From contig NZ_FMVW01000011.1 in NCBI RefSeq assembly GCF_900102695.1, positions 1 to 64,000 of the forward strand: a stretch of DNA of 64,000 nt, given 5' to 3'. This document shows positions 47,057 to 55,485 of this stretch, piece by piece. The first letter of the stretch is position 1, and each line of letters opens with the position of its first letter. The stretch is from Afifella marina DSM 2698 (GTDB lineage: Bacteria > Pseudomonadota > Alphaproteobacteria > Rhizobiales > Afifellaceae). A program made the translations under genes and the position numbers. A model generated the notes under the pieces. That model did no database searches. It was not told the origin of the DNA and saw only the letters and a list, made by a program, of their open reading frames with translations.

Positions 47057-47761
47057 GTGGGCTTTGATTTCGAAGAGGCCGGCCCTGCCCGGATCCATTA
47101 TCACGGCCACCGAGACCGTCTGCGCAGCCGTTTTCGCGAGGCAGGAGCCGACGCGCTGGCGGATTACGAGCTTTTGGAGCTTGCTCTCTTTAGCGCCCTG
47201 CCCCGGCGCGACACGAAGCCGATCGCCAAGGCTCTGCTCGCCACCTTCGGTTCGCTCGGCGAAGTTCTGGCCGCGTCGCCGACACGCCTGAAGGAAATCG
47301 ACGGCGTCGGCGACGCCGTCATCCTGCAGCTGAAATTGATGCGCGCCTTCGCCGAACGTCTTGGTCGTCACGAAGTCAGAAGCCGTCAGGTTCTGGGCTC
47401 CTGGTCGACGCTTCTCGACTATTGCCGCACGGCAATGGCGTTTGAGGATCGCGAGCAGTTCCGCATCCTCTTCCTCGACAAGAAGAACGCACTCATCGCC
47501 GACGAGGTGCAGCAGAGGGGCACGGTCGATCACACCCCGGTCTATCCCCGCGAAGTGATGCGCCGCGCTCTCGAACTCTCGGCGACCGCCCTCATTCTGG
47601 TCCACAATCATCCGTCCGGCGACCCCTCACCCTCTCGGGCCGACATTCAGATGACGAAGACGCTCATCGACGTCGGCAAGCCTTTGGGGGTGACTGTGCA
47701 CGATCACATCATCATCGGCCGTGACGGCCATGCGAGCTTTCGCGGCATGGGGCTGATGTAG
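47057..47761 (+). CDS. radC: RadC/JAB-domain protein
   Basis: A 234-residue protein. The N-terminal helix-hairpin-helix part ([26 protein letters not shown]) is followed by the JAMM metalloprotease-like domain with [19 protein letters not shown]. The name RadC implies DNA repair, but that role has been withdrawn for E. coli; the biochemical function is open. The start is GTG 47057, 7 bases after map stops. It converges with a cytochrome gene, 18 bases between stops. Confidence 0.93.
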   Translation: MGFDFEEAGPARIHYHGHRDRLRSRFREAGADALADYELLELALFSALPRRDTKPIAKALLATFGSLGEVLAASPTRLKEIDGVGDAVILQLKLMRAFAERLGRHEVRSRQVLGSWSTLLDYCRTAMAFEDREQFRILFLDKKNALIADEVQQRGTVDHTPVYPREVMRRALELSATALILVHNHPSGDPSPSRADIQMTKTLIDVGKPLGVTVHDHIIIGRDGHASFRGMGLM

Positions 47762-47779
47762 CGGCGGCTTGCGCCGTGC

Positions 47780-48184
47780 TCACAAAATCCCGTTCGCACG
47801 CTGCAATTCGCGCACATAGTCGGCGATCTTACCCACCTCGGCCTGAGACAGGCCTTCCACCGGCGCCATGTCGCCGAAGCCCCAATGATGCGCGCTCACG
47901 CCCCGAGCAACCGCGAGCTGGAACGCCTGATCGCTGTGATGTTCAGGCGCGTAGACCGCATGCACGAGCGGCGGGCCGGCTTCCGTCCCGGCGGCACTCT
48001 CGCCATGACAGGCGACGCAGTTCTCTTCAAAGAGCGCCCTGCCCGTCTGAGCGTCGGACGAAAGCTCCGGCACTTTGACCTCCGCGACCTGGACATCGCG
48101 GTTGCCCGGCACGAACGCCCGGATGACGAGGAAAGCGGCGATCGCAAACGCCAGGACGACGAAAGAGATCGCCTTCGACGTCAC
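47780..48184 (-). CDS. Membrane-anchored cytochrome c
   Basis: A 134-residue protein with an N-terminal membrane helix (residues 5-24, FVVLAFAIAAFLVIRAF) and one haem motif CVACH at 56-60; a methionine in GFGDMAPVEGL is a good sixth ligand. It faces the periplasm and probably carries electrons. The start is GTG 48184, overlapping the upstream cueR stop as GTGA. This tight link to a copper regulator suggests a copper-related or copper-responsive role. The frame itself extends to 48220. Confidence 0.82.
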   Translation of the reverse strand: MTSKAISFVVLAFAIAAFLVIRAFVPGNRDVQVAEVKVPELSSDAQTGRALFEENCVACHGESAAGTEAGPPLVHAVYAPEHHSDQAFQLAVARGVSAHHWGFGDMAPVEGLSQAEVGKIADYVRELQRANGIL

Positions 48185-48573
48185 GTCCTGTCCCCGGCCA
48201 GATCCTTGAGGATCGGGCAATCCGGACGATGGTCGCCATGGCAGGCCTCGACGAGGCTCGACAGTGTGTCGTGCATCGCCTGAAGTTCGGCAATCTTGCG
48301 CTCGATCTCACTGATATGGCGGATCGCGATCGCCTTCACATCGCCACTCGCCCGGCAGCGATCTCCGTAAAGAGACAGGAGCTGACGGCATTCCTCGATG
48401 GAAAACCCCAGCGAGCGTGCTCGCGCCAAGAATTGCAGATTGTGGACGTGGGTATCGGAATAGTCGCGGTAATTGTTGCCGCGCCTGTCCGGCTGTACGA
48501 GACCGATATCCTCGTAATAGCGGATGGTTTTTGGGGGCAGGCCGGAGGCCTGCGCCGCATCGCCGATATTCAT
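48181..48573 (-). CDS. cueR: CueR-type copper-responsive MerR regulator
   Basis: A 130-residue MerR-family protein. The winged helix (IGDAAQASGLPPKTIRYYEDIGL) is followed by the dimerisation helix and the metal loop with C111 and C119 (CHGDHRPDC), the spacing found in Cu(I)/Ag(I) sensors. It would twist and activate a promoter with a long spacer, usually of a copper exporter gene. None of the usual targets (copA, cueO) is adjacent; instead it overlaps a cytochrome c gene by 4 bases. Confidence 0.92.
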   Translation of the reverse strand: MNIGDAAQASGLPPKTIRYYEDIGLVQPDRRGNNYRDYSDTHVHNLQFLARARSLGFSIEECRQLLSLYGDRCRASGDVKAIAIRHISEIERKIAELQAMHDTLSSLVEACHGDHRPDCPILKDLAGDRT

Positions 48574-48662
48574 GCGCCAACTCCCACGATTTCCCGCTGG
48601 ATAAGGGTTCCAGCTACTGGAAAGTCAAGGGAAGGCCGAGCGCCCGATTCCTCGTCGGGCTT

Positions 48663-48944
48663 TTAATTGAGCCGCCCTTCGAAGGCCGCGAGACGCCATT
48701 CCGACGGCTTGATCAGACGCTCATGCGCAATTTCCACGGAATGGATGGCCGCATCGATCTCGCGTCGCCAATAATCGAGGAAGCGTTCCAATCGCGGATG
48801 GTCAGGCGCTAAGTCGTAGAATTGCCAGACGAAGCTTTGAATGAGCTTCGGACGCTCCGGCATGTAGTAGAAAACACTGGCGGTCGTCAGGCCATAACCG
48901 GCGAGCTGGCGGCCGAGATCACTCTCCTCGCTGTTCTGCTGCAT
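48663..48944 (-). CDS. usg: Usg family protein
   Basis: A 93-residue protein with LAGYGLTTASVFYYMPERP, QSFVWQFYDLAPDHPRLERFLDYW and EIDAAIHSVEIAH (parts of which identify Usg). Usg is found next to aromatic/tryptophan genes or alone in alphaproteobacteria and its function is unknown. The start is ATG 48944, behind AGGAGGAG; the frame extends to 48971. Confidence 0.87.
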   Translation of the reverse strand: MQQNSEESDLGRQLAGYGLTTASVFYYMPERPKLIQSFVWQFYDLAPDHPRLERFLDYWRREIDAAIHSVEIAHERLIKPSEWRLAAFEGRLN

Positions 48945-49046
48945 GCTCTCCTCCTGGGTCAGGAGGTGCAATGATTGCGTCTCAGAGATTAAAAGTCTAC
49001 TAGCCCTTGGTCGAAATCATACGCTTGAACAATGACTTAGCAGCCT

Positions 49047-49397
49047 TCACTTAAGAGTGCTGCCAGACTTCGTCTCATCCTCGGGCGCCTGGATCGAGGC
49101 GATATAGCCGAGGATGTCGTCGATATCGGCGGGCGGCCAGCGGAACTCCGGCATGGCCGGATGGCCGGTCACGATGCCCTCCGCGAGCGCTTCCCATAAG
49201 GTGTCGATCGGATAGCGCTCGGACAGGTCGCGAAAGGCTGGTGCGGGCGGCATCGAGCTCGTGCCCGTCAATCCGACGGCGTGACAGCGGGCGCAATATT
49301 CCTCCGCCAACGCTTCGCCGCGGGCGATGTTCTGGCCCGCAGCGCCCTGCGCGGTTGCCAGCAAAAGCATGCCCGCAAATGCGATCGATCCCCTCAT
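49047..49397 (-). CDS. Small periplasmic cytochrome c
   Basis: A 116-residue class I cytochrome c. A signal peptide ends near AAGQ (residue 22), the haem motif CARCH is at 35-39, and a methionine in HPAMPEFRW may be the sixth ligand; GYIASIQA closes the fold. It lies 37 bases before the stop of the molybdopterin-binding gene on the same strand, so it may be the last gene of that operon and an electron acceptor for the dependent enzyme. Confidence 0.85.
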   Translation of the reverse strand: MRGSIAFAGMLLLATAQGAAGQNIARGEALAEEYCARCHAVGLTGTSSMPPAPAFRDLSERYPIDTLWEALAEGIVTGHPAMPEFRWPPADIDDILGYIASIQAPEDETKSGSTLK

Positions 49398-49440
49398 GAG
49401 CACAGGATAGCCGCAGCTCCGACCCGCGCCATGACCAGGA

Positions 49441-51063
49441 TCAACCCCCGCGCGCCGGATCGATCACGCCGCCGGCGGCCTGAAGCGCCTCGGGCGTGTC
49501 GACGTCGAGCCGCGCAGCCGCGCCGATCTCGACCTCAAAGACGTCGTCGGGATAAAGCCCGATCACATGCCGGCCGCCGGTATCACCACTCACTTGCAGG
49601 AGCTCGCCAAAATAGCGGCGCGCCCACAGAACCGGATTGCCGCGTTTTCCCGAGGCGGTCGCAAGCACGATGCTGCGGCCCGCTTCGGGCTCGAAGGCGG
49701 CGAGCATCTGGCCAAGCGCCTCACGGGTCAGGCCCGGCATATCGGCAAGCACGATGAGCGCGCCCGACACGTCTTCGGGTAAGGCGCGCAACCCCACCCG
49801 CAGAGAGCTCGCAAGGCCTTCGGCAAAATCCGGATTGTGGACGGGGCGCGCTCCGCTTCCTTGAAGCGCCTCTTCAACCGCCTCACGCATATGGCCGGTC
49901 ACCACCACGACCTCCGAGACACCGGAGGCTGCGACCGTCTCCACCGTGCGACGCACGAGCGGCACCCCATCGAATCGGGCAAGAAGCTTGTTCGGCCCGC
50001 CCATACGCCGCGAACGGCCGGCCGCCAGCACGATGGCGGCGACACCGCCTTGACCCTCGGACGGCTGGCGAGGCTGCGGCCGCGACACGATCTCAGACAA
50101 CAGACCCCCGACCCCCATACCCATGATGTCTTCAGGCTTGACCTCAAGTCCGGCCAGGAAACGATTCAGCACGAAGTCGAATCCGTTCTCCTTCGGGCTG
50201 CGGGCGCAGCCGGGAGCCCCGATCACCGGGCGGCCGCCGAGCTCGCCCATGAGGAGAAGATTGCCGGGATCAACCGGCATTCCGAAATGCAGAACGCGAC
50301 CGCCGGCCATGCGGAGCGCGGCCGGGATAATGTCGTTCTGATCGGTGATCGCGGACGCCCCGAAAACGACGATGATATCCGCACCTTCCGATGCCGGCTC
50401 CCTCAATGCCTCCGCCAACGCCTGGGTCGCATGCGCGACGCGCGTCTCGTCGGTGAAGCTGGCACCGGCTTTCTCGAGCCGGGCTTCGAGCACCCGTCGC
50501 GTCTTGTCGAGCATCTTCGCCTGCGTCGATGGCAGGCATGTCGCCACGAGACTGACCCGGCAAGGGCGGAACGCCGCCACCGACAGGGGCGGCTCATGGC
50601 TCTCAAGAAGCCTCTCGGCCGTTGCGAGAACCTCCTCGGAAAGTGCAAACGGGATGATCTTCACCGTCGCGACCATACGGCCCGCTTCCACCGCTTCGAA
50701 CGGCGCGAGCGTCGCCACCGTCAGCCCTGGATCGATCCGGTTGAGCGCGTTGATCAGGTCTTTGCCGACTCTAAAGACTCCAGATACTTCGGCGTGAAGG
50801 TTGCAGCGCCCTGTGAACGGCGCCTCGATGCGGAGATGGCCGCCGGAAATCGCGCGGGCGATGCGTTCGGCGGCCTGATCTTCATGGATATCGCCGGCAT
50901 CCAGCCGCGCGGCAACGATGTCCGACACTCCGGCAGCTTCAAGCCGTGCAACGTCCTCTGCACTCAGCCGCGCGCCCTTCTTCAGCGAGAGGTCGCCTAC
51001 CCGGATCTTATGGGCCAGGATCGCACCTTCGGCCTCCACGATCGCGATCGAACCGAACTTCAA
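49441..51063 (-). CDS. Molybdopterin-binding / MobA-like nucleotidyltransferase fusion
   Basis: A 540-residue two-part protein. Residues 1-330 form a MoeA/MogA-like molybdopterin-binding part with VVFGASAITDQND and APGCARSPKENGFDFVLNR. Residues 340-530 are a MobA/MocA-type nucleotidyltransferase with VAAIVLAAGRSRRMGGPNKLL and LIVLADMPG. It probably attaches CMP to molybdopterin to make the cytosine-dinucleotide cofactor of xanthine-dehydrogenase-family hydroxylases. It overlaps the xdhC-like gene by 4 bases in a five-gene maturation operon. Confidence 0.9.
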   Translation of the reverse strand: MKFGSIAIVEAEGAILAHKIRVGDLSLKKGARLSAEDVARLEAAGVSDIVAARLDAGDIHEDQAAERIARAISGGHLRIEAPFTGRCNLHAEVSGVFRVGKDLINALNRIDPGLTVATLAPFEAVEAGRMVATVKIIPFALSEEVLATAERLLESHEPPLSVAAFRPCRVSLVATCLPSTQAKMLDKTRRVLEARLEKAGASFTDETRVAHATQALAEALREPASEGADIIVVFGASAITDQNDIIPAALRMAGGRVLHFGMPVDPGNLLLMGELGGRPVIGAPGCARSPKENGFDFVLNRFLAGLEVKPEDIMGMGVGGLLSEIVSRPQPRQPSEGQGGVAAIVLAAGRSRRMGGPNKLLARFDGVPLVRRTVETVAASGVSEVVVVTGHMREAVEEALQGSGARPVHNPDFAEGLASSLRVGLRALPEDVSGALIVLADMPGLTREALGQMLAAFEPEAGRSIVLATASGKRGNPVLWARRYFGELLQVSGDTGGRHVIGLYPDDVFEVEIGAAARLDVDTPEALQAAGGVIDPARGG

Positions 51064-51758
51064 GCGGCCTCTCGCGCCGCCGACGGGCCCTTGCGGAGCG
51101 TCGCGATCACTTCCGCCAGAACGGCGACGGCGATTTCAGCAGGCGAAGCCGCGGCGATGTCGAGACCGATCGGAGCATGAATGCGCTCGACATCGGACGC
51201 ACCGACGCCTGCCTCCAGAAGCCGCTCCACGCGCTTGCCATGCGTCTTCCGGCTGCCGAGAGCCCCGACATAGAAGCAGCCGGCGGCAAGCGCCTCCCGG
51301 AGCGGGAAATCGTCGATCTTCGGATCATGGGTGAGCGCCGCGACCGCCGTATAGGCGTCAAACGGGATATTTTTGAGCGCCTCTTCAGGCCATTCGGCAA
51401 TGAGCGAAACATCCGGAAACCGCTCTTGCGTCGCAAAGGCCGTGCGCGGATCAATGATCGTGACGTCGAGACCGGCAAGTTTCGCCATCGGCGCCAGCGC
51501 CTGACTGATATGCACCGCACCGATCACGACGAGCCGCGGCGGCGGCACCGCGACCGTCAGAAAGGTGTGCCCATCCTCCAGCATCCCGGAGCGGCCGGAG
51601 CGAAGGCGCCGTGAAATCTCCTCGGCGAGCGGATCTCCCGCAGCCTCGCTCTCTTTGACGAGACGTGCCTCGCCGCTTGCCGTATCGGTGATGAGGATGG
51701 CGGCGCGGCGGGCGGCGCGCTCTTCGTTGAGCGCCTTGAGAAGCGACAGCTCCATCAT
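51060..51758 (-). CDS. XdhC-family protein (Rossmann part)
   Basis: A 232-residue protein with the XdhC C-terminal Rossmann domain: LVVIGAVHISQALAPMAKLAG, VTIIDPRTAFA and ALTHDPKIDDFPL, then GALGSRKTHGKR. XdhC proteins bind molybdenum cofactor, protect it and help insert its terminal sulfur before delivery to the enzyme. The N-terminal XdhC_CoxI half is a separate gene here, overlapping by 4 bases. Confidence 0.9.
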   Translation of the reverse strand: MMELSLLKALNEERAARRAAILITDTASGEARLVKESEAAGDPLAEEISRRLRSGRSGMLEDGHTFLTVAVPPPRLVVIGAVHISQALAPMAKLAGLDVTIIDPRTAFATQERFPDVSLIAEWPEEALKNIPFDAYTAVAALTHDPKIDDFPLREALAAGCFYVGALGSRKTHGKRVERLLEAGVGASDVERIHAPIGLDIAAASPAEIAVAVLAEVIATLRKGPSAAREAA

Positions 51759-52081
51759 GCCACCGGTTCGACGAAGACCCGGATCCGGCCCCCGCAGGAA
51801 AGGCCGACCCGCCAGGCCGTCTCGTCGGCGACACCGAACTCGAGCATTTTCGTGGCCCCGGTCTCGAGAAGCTCCAGCGCTTCGCCGACGACGGCGCCTT
51901 CGACACAGCCTCCCGAGACTGAGCCTTCGAAATTGCCCTCTTCGTCGATGACGAGGTGGCTGCCGACAGGCCGCGGCGCCGACCCCCAGGTCTCGACGAC
52001 GGTTGCGAGCGCCACCTTCCGCCCTGCCTCGCGCCAGGCTTCAGCGGTGGCCAGCGCGTCGCGTTCCAACATCTCTGCCAT
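51755..52081 (-). CDS. XdhC/CoxI N-terminal-domain protein
   Basis: A 108-residue protein equal to the N-terminal half of XdhC/CoxI. ALATVVETWGSAPRPVGSHLVID is the family signature, and SGGCVEGAVV with LSCGGRIRVFVEPV holds the conserved cysteines. It presumably pairs with the next gene's Rossmann part to form one functional XdhC. It lies 11 bases after the VWA gene. Confidence 0.9.
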   Translation of the reverse strand: MAEMLERDALATAEAWREAGRKVALATVVETWGSAPRPVGSHLVIDEEGNFEGSVSGGCVEGAVVGEALELLETGATKMLEFGVADETAWRVGLSCGGRIRVFVEPVA

Positions 52082-52092
52082 GGTCCTCTCCC

Positions 52093-53289
52093 TCAGGCGG
52101 CCCGTCTCAATGCCGGGCGCGGCCTCTTGGCCGGTGTCGACAAGGCCTTCACCAGATCCTCGATTGCTTCCAACGAATGCACCGGCCGAAAGTCATCGAC
52201 ATGGGGCAGGATCGCGCGAATGCCACGAGCCTTGGCTTCGAAATGCTCAAAACGCAGGAGCGGATTGAGCCAGATCAGGCGACGGCAGGAGCGGCCGAGC
52301 CTCGCAGCCTCTGCCGCGAGATCCGCCCCCTCCTCGCGCTCCAACCCATCGGTGATGAGAAGCACGGTCGCGCCCTGCCCGAGCACCCGCCGCGACCAGT
52401 CGCGGTTGAAGACATGCAGCGCATCGGCGATGCGAGTGCCGCCCGACCAGTCGACAACCGCCTCGGAACAGCCCGCAAGCGCCTCGTCCGGATCCTTGTA
52501 GCGCAGCTGCCGCGTCACGTTGCTGAGCCGCGTGCCGAAGAGGAACGAATAGACCTTTCGGCGCGCCGACAGCGCATGCAGGAAATGCAGCATCACGCGG
52601 GAATATTCGCTCATCGAGCCGGAAATGTCGGCAAGCGCCACGAGCGGGGGCTCCTGCACTTTGCGCTTGCGCGCCTGCGGCAGGATCAGATCGCCGGCCG
52701 AACGCATGGTGGCACGGACCGTGCGGCGCGGATCGACCTTGCCCCGTGTCGCAGCAACAAGCCGCCGGGTCACGATCTGATCGTGGGGAAACTGCAGAGA
52801 GGCGAGCGCACGCATCGCGGAGGCGATCTCCTCGGCGCTCATCTGCGCGAAATCCTTGCGGCGCAAAATCTCCTTCTCGCTCACCGTCATGCGTGCATCG
52901 ATCTCGATTTCGGGAAAGACCTCTTCCTCGCGGCGCTCTTTCAGCGCCTGCATCGCCTCCTCGACGCGCTGCTGCCCAGGCTTCGGCTTTTCGGTCTCCG
53001 CGGGCCGTGGCGGGGCCACCGGCGACAAGAGCTCGAGCATCTTCTCCACGAGCCCGCGCTCGCGCCAGAACAGCTCGAACGCTTCATGGAAGACCAGGCG
53101 ATCGGCACGCTTGTTCACGAAAACCGCATGCAGGGTCCAATAAAAGTCGTCGCGCGAAGAAATGCCCGCCACCTCGACCGCACGGATCGCATCGACGACC
53201 GCGGCGGGGCCGACCGGCAGGCCCGCGCGTCGCAGCGCCCGGGCAAAATAGACGATGTTGTCGGCGATTTTGCCGCCTGTCTCCGCCAC
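52093..53289 (-). CDS. VWA-domain protein of the CoxE family
   Basis: A 398-residue soluble protein. The N-terminal helical part is followed by a von Willebrand A domain with the MIDAS motif ADISGSMSEYSR and later GTRIADAL and ATVLLITDGLE. In CoxE it acts with the MoxR ATPase CoxD in the last maturation step of carbon monoxide dehydrogenase, building the Cu-S-Mo site. It is 15 bases downstream of the moxR-like gene. Confidence 0.88.
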   Translation of the reverse strand: MAETGGKIADNIVYFARALRRAGLPVGPAAVVDAIRAVEVAGISSRDDFYWTLHAVFVNKRADRLVFHEAFELFWRERGLVEKMLELLSPVAPPRPAETEKPKPGQQRVEEAMQALKERREEEVFPEIEIDARMTVSEKEILRRKDFAQMSAEEIASAMRALASLQFPHDQIVTRRLVAATRGKVDPRRTVRATMRSAGDLILPQARKRKVQEPPLVALADISGSMSEYSRVMLHFLHALSARRKVYSFLFGTRLSNVTRQLRYKDPDEALAGCSEAVVDWSGGTRIADALHVFNRDWSRRVLGQGATVLLITDGLEREEGADLAAEAARLGRSCRRLIWLNPLLRFEHFEAKARGIRAILPHVDDFRPVHSLEAIEDLVKALSTPAKRPRPALRRAA

Positions 53290-53304
53290 GGCGCTACCCG
53301 TCCC

Positions 53305-54225
53305 TCATTCGGCAGCCGCCAGCTCGGCCCGCGCCTCGTCCAGAAGCTGCTTAGAACGGCTTCCCTCGATCCGGCCGATATCGTCCTGGTATTTGAGAAG
53401 CACGCCGAGCGTGTCGGAAATCGCCTCCGGATCGAGCGCCACCATATCGAGCTCGGTGAGCGCACTCGCCCAATCGAGCGTCTCCGCAACGCCCGGCTTC
53501 TTGAACAGATCTTCCCGGCGCAGCCGCTGAACGAAGCCGACGACCTCGCGGGCAAGCCGCTCGCGAACGCCCGGCACGCGCTCGTTGACGATACGCAGTT
53601 CCCGCTCGGCGTCCGGATAATCCACCCAATGATAGAGGCAGCGCCGCTTCAAAGCGTCGTGGATCTCACGTGTGCGGTTGGTGGTAACGACGACGACCGG
53701 CGGTTCGGGCGCGCGGATCGTCCCGATCTCTGGGATCGTGACCTGATTGTCGGACAGAACTTCCAGGAGAAAGGCTTCGAATGCCTCGTCGGCACGGTCG
53801 AGTTCGTCGATGAGAAAAATCGGCGGCCCGTTCAGATCCGGCTCCAACGCCTGCAGGACCGGGCGCTTGATGAGAAACCGCTCGGAGAACACATCCTCCG
53901 CAAGCATGCGGCGGTCGCTGTCGCCGGCGGCCTCGGCTAGCCTGATCTCGATCATCTGCGCGGTGTAATTCCACTCGTAGACGGCGCTCGCGACGTCGAG
54001 GCCTTCATAGCATTGCAGCCGGATCAGGCGGCGATCGAGCGTCTGCGACAAGACCTTGGCGATTTCGGTTTTGCCGACGCCAGCCTCGCCCTCCAGGAAA
54101 AGCGGACGGCCCATCTTGAGAGACAGGAAGAGGACGGTCGCGAGGGAACGGTCAGCGACATATCCGGCACCGTTCAAAAGCTGGAGCGTCTCGTCGATCG
54201 ATTGCGGCAATGGTCGGACGGACAT
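53305..54225 (-). CDS. MoxR-family AAA+ ATPase (CoxD-like)
   Basis: A 306-residue ATPase. Walker A is GEAGVGKTEIAK (46-57), Walker B FLIDELDRADEAFEAFLLE, and sensor residues follow in VVTTNRTREIHDALKRR. MoxR proteins act as chaperones with a VWA partner; the adjacent CoxE-like gene is that partner. It is the first gene of the maturation operon, divergent from pcaD with 236 bases between. Confidence 0.9.
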   Translation of the reverse strand: MSVRPLPQSIDETLQLLNGAGYVADRSLATVLFLSLKMGRPLFLEGEAGVGKTEIAKVLSQTLDRRLIRLQCYEGLDVASAVYEWNYTAQMIEIRLAEAAGDSDRRMLAEDVFSERFLIKRPVLQALEPDLNGPPIFLIDELDRADEAFEAFLLEVLSDNQVTIPEIGTIRAPEPPVVVVTTNRTREIHDALKRRCLYHWVDYPDAERELRIVNERVPGVRERLAREVVGFVQRLRREDLFKKPGVAETLDWASALTELDMVALDPEAISDTLGVLLKYQDDIGRIEGSRSKQLLDEARAELAAAE

Positions 54226-54461
54226 GGGGCTCCCTTTAGCTTGGGCTCTAGCTATCAGTATAGATCAAGCCGCTCCCCAGACCATCCGCCTGATGAAAAC
54301 GCCCTCCGCGCCTTTCCTCTGCCGCAGGCGAAGCCTAAGTCTGCGACCGGCCCGAGCGACGAGAGGAATCGTTTCACCGGCGGCTGAAAGCGGAATCAAA
54401 CTCTCAGACCTGCCCGCCAAACCCCTCTTGTTCCACGACAATCGCGCAAAGGAGAATCCGA

Positions 54462-55247
54462 ATGCCGTTTTGGGAGTTAAGCGATGGAGCCCGCATCTGG
54501 TATGAGGAAGCCGGCAACCGCTCGGCGCCGCCCCTCGTCTTTTCCAATTCGCTCGGCACCAATCTCGCCATGTGGGACGCCCAGGTCGACGAGGCGGAAG
54601 GCGATTTTCGGGTCATCCGCTACGACCAGCGTGGCCACGGCCGCTCACCCGTGCCGGCAGAAGCCTTCTCGATGGAGCGCCTCGGCCAGGATGTGGTCGA
54701 GCTCTTGGACTCGTTGAAGATCGACAAGACCGATTTCTGCGGCCTCTCCATGGGCGGCATGACCGGCATCGTCCTGGCGCGCGATCACCCGGCGCGATTC
54801 GGCAAACTCGCTTTGTGCAACACCTCCGCCCACATGCCGCCGGCCGACCTCTGGAACGAGCGCATCAAGGCCGTCACTGACAACGGAATGGAAGCCCTGG
54901 TCGACGGCGTCACCGAACGCTGGTTCACAGCCACCTTTCGCCGCGACAATCCGGAGGAAGTGGAGCGCATCGCAGAGCAGATCCGGGCGACCGAACCTGA
55001 TGGCTATGCCGCCTGCTGCGCCGCGATCCGCGACATGGATCTGCGTCCCACCCTGTCCGCGATCAAGGCGGACGTTCTCATCCTCATCGGCGACAGCGAC
55101 CCGTCGACACCTCCTCAGGACGGCGAACTTATTGCCGACAACATCGCAGGTGCTCGCAAGGAGATCGTGCATGCAGCGCATTTGTCGGCCGTCGAAGCGC
55201 CGGCGGAATTTAACCGCGCTGTCTTCTCGTATCTGCGCGGAAACTGA
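54462..55247 (+). CDS. pcaD: 3-oxoadipate enol-lactonase-like hydrolase
   Basis: A 261-residue alpha/beta hydrolase. It has SNSLGTNLAMWDAQVD and RYDQRGHGRSPVPAE near the N-terminus, nucleophile elbow GLSMGGMTG, the acid in IGDSDPSTPP and the histidine in HAAHLSAVEAP, as in PcaD. The reaction would hydrolyse beta-ketoadipate enol-lactone in protocatechuate catabolism. Other pca genes are absent from the window, so the function rests on sequence resemblance. Single gene. Confidence 0.85.
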   Translation: MPFWELSDGARIWYEEAGNRSAPPLVFSNSLGTNLAMWDAQVDEAEGDFRVIRYDQRGHGRSPVPAEAFSMERLGQDVVELLDSLKIDKTDFCGLSMGGMTGIVLARDHPARFGKLALCNTSAHMPPADLWNERIKAVTDNGMEALVDGVTERWFTATFRRDNPEEVERIAEQIRATEPDGYAACCAAIRDMDLRPTLSAIKADVLILIGDSDPSTPPQDGELIADNIAGARKEIVHAAHLSAVEAPAEFNRAVFSYLRGN

Positions 55248-55485
55248 TCGAAGGCCTCCACGAATGCCGGGGCTCGCGACCTCGGGGCTTGCGAAAACCG
55301 CAGGCCCCGTACTGCACAAAGGACCAGCCCGGAATATTCACCGACCGCCTTCCCGGGCTCTATGGCCGATCGGCAACACCGTTTCGTGAACTGCACCTCG
55401 GCAGGCTCGTTCAATTGACGCCTGATCCTGCGGGGAAGATAGCTGCCCTCGATTGCGAAGTTCGCGGAAGCTCGAGGTGATTTGG

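Noticed and set aside
52003-53940. A 645-codon plus-strand frame across the VWA and MoxR genes
   Set aside because: It runs antisense to two genes with clear motifs and shows Arg/His/Leu-rich composition typical of shadow frames.
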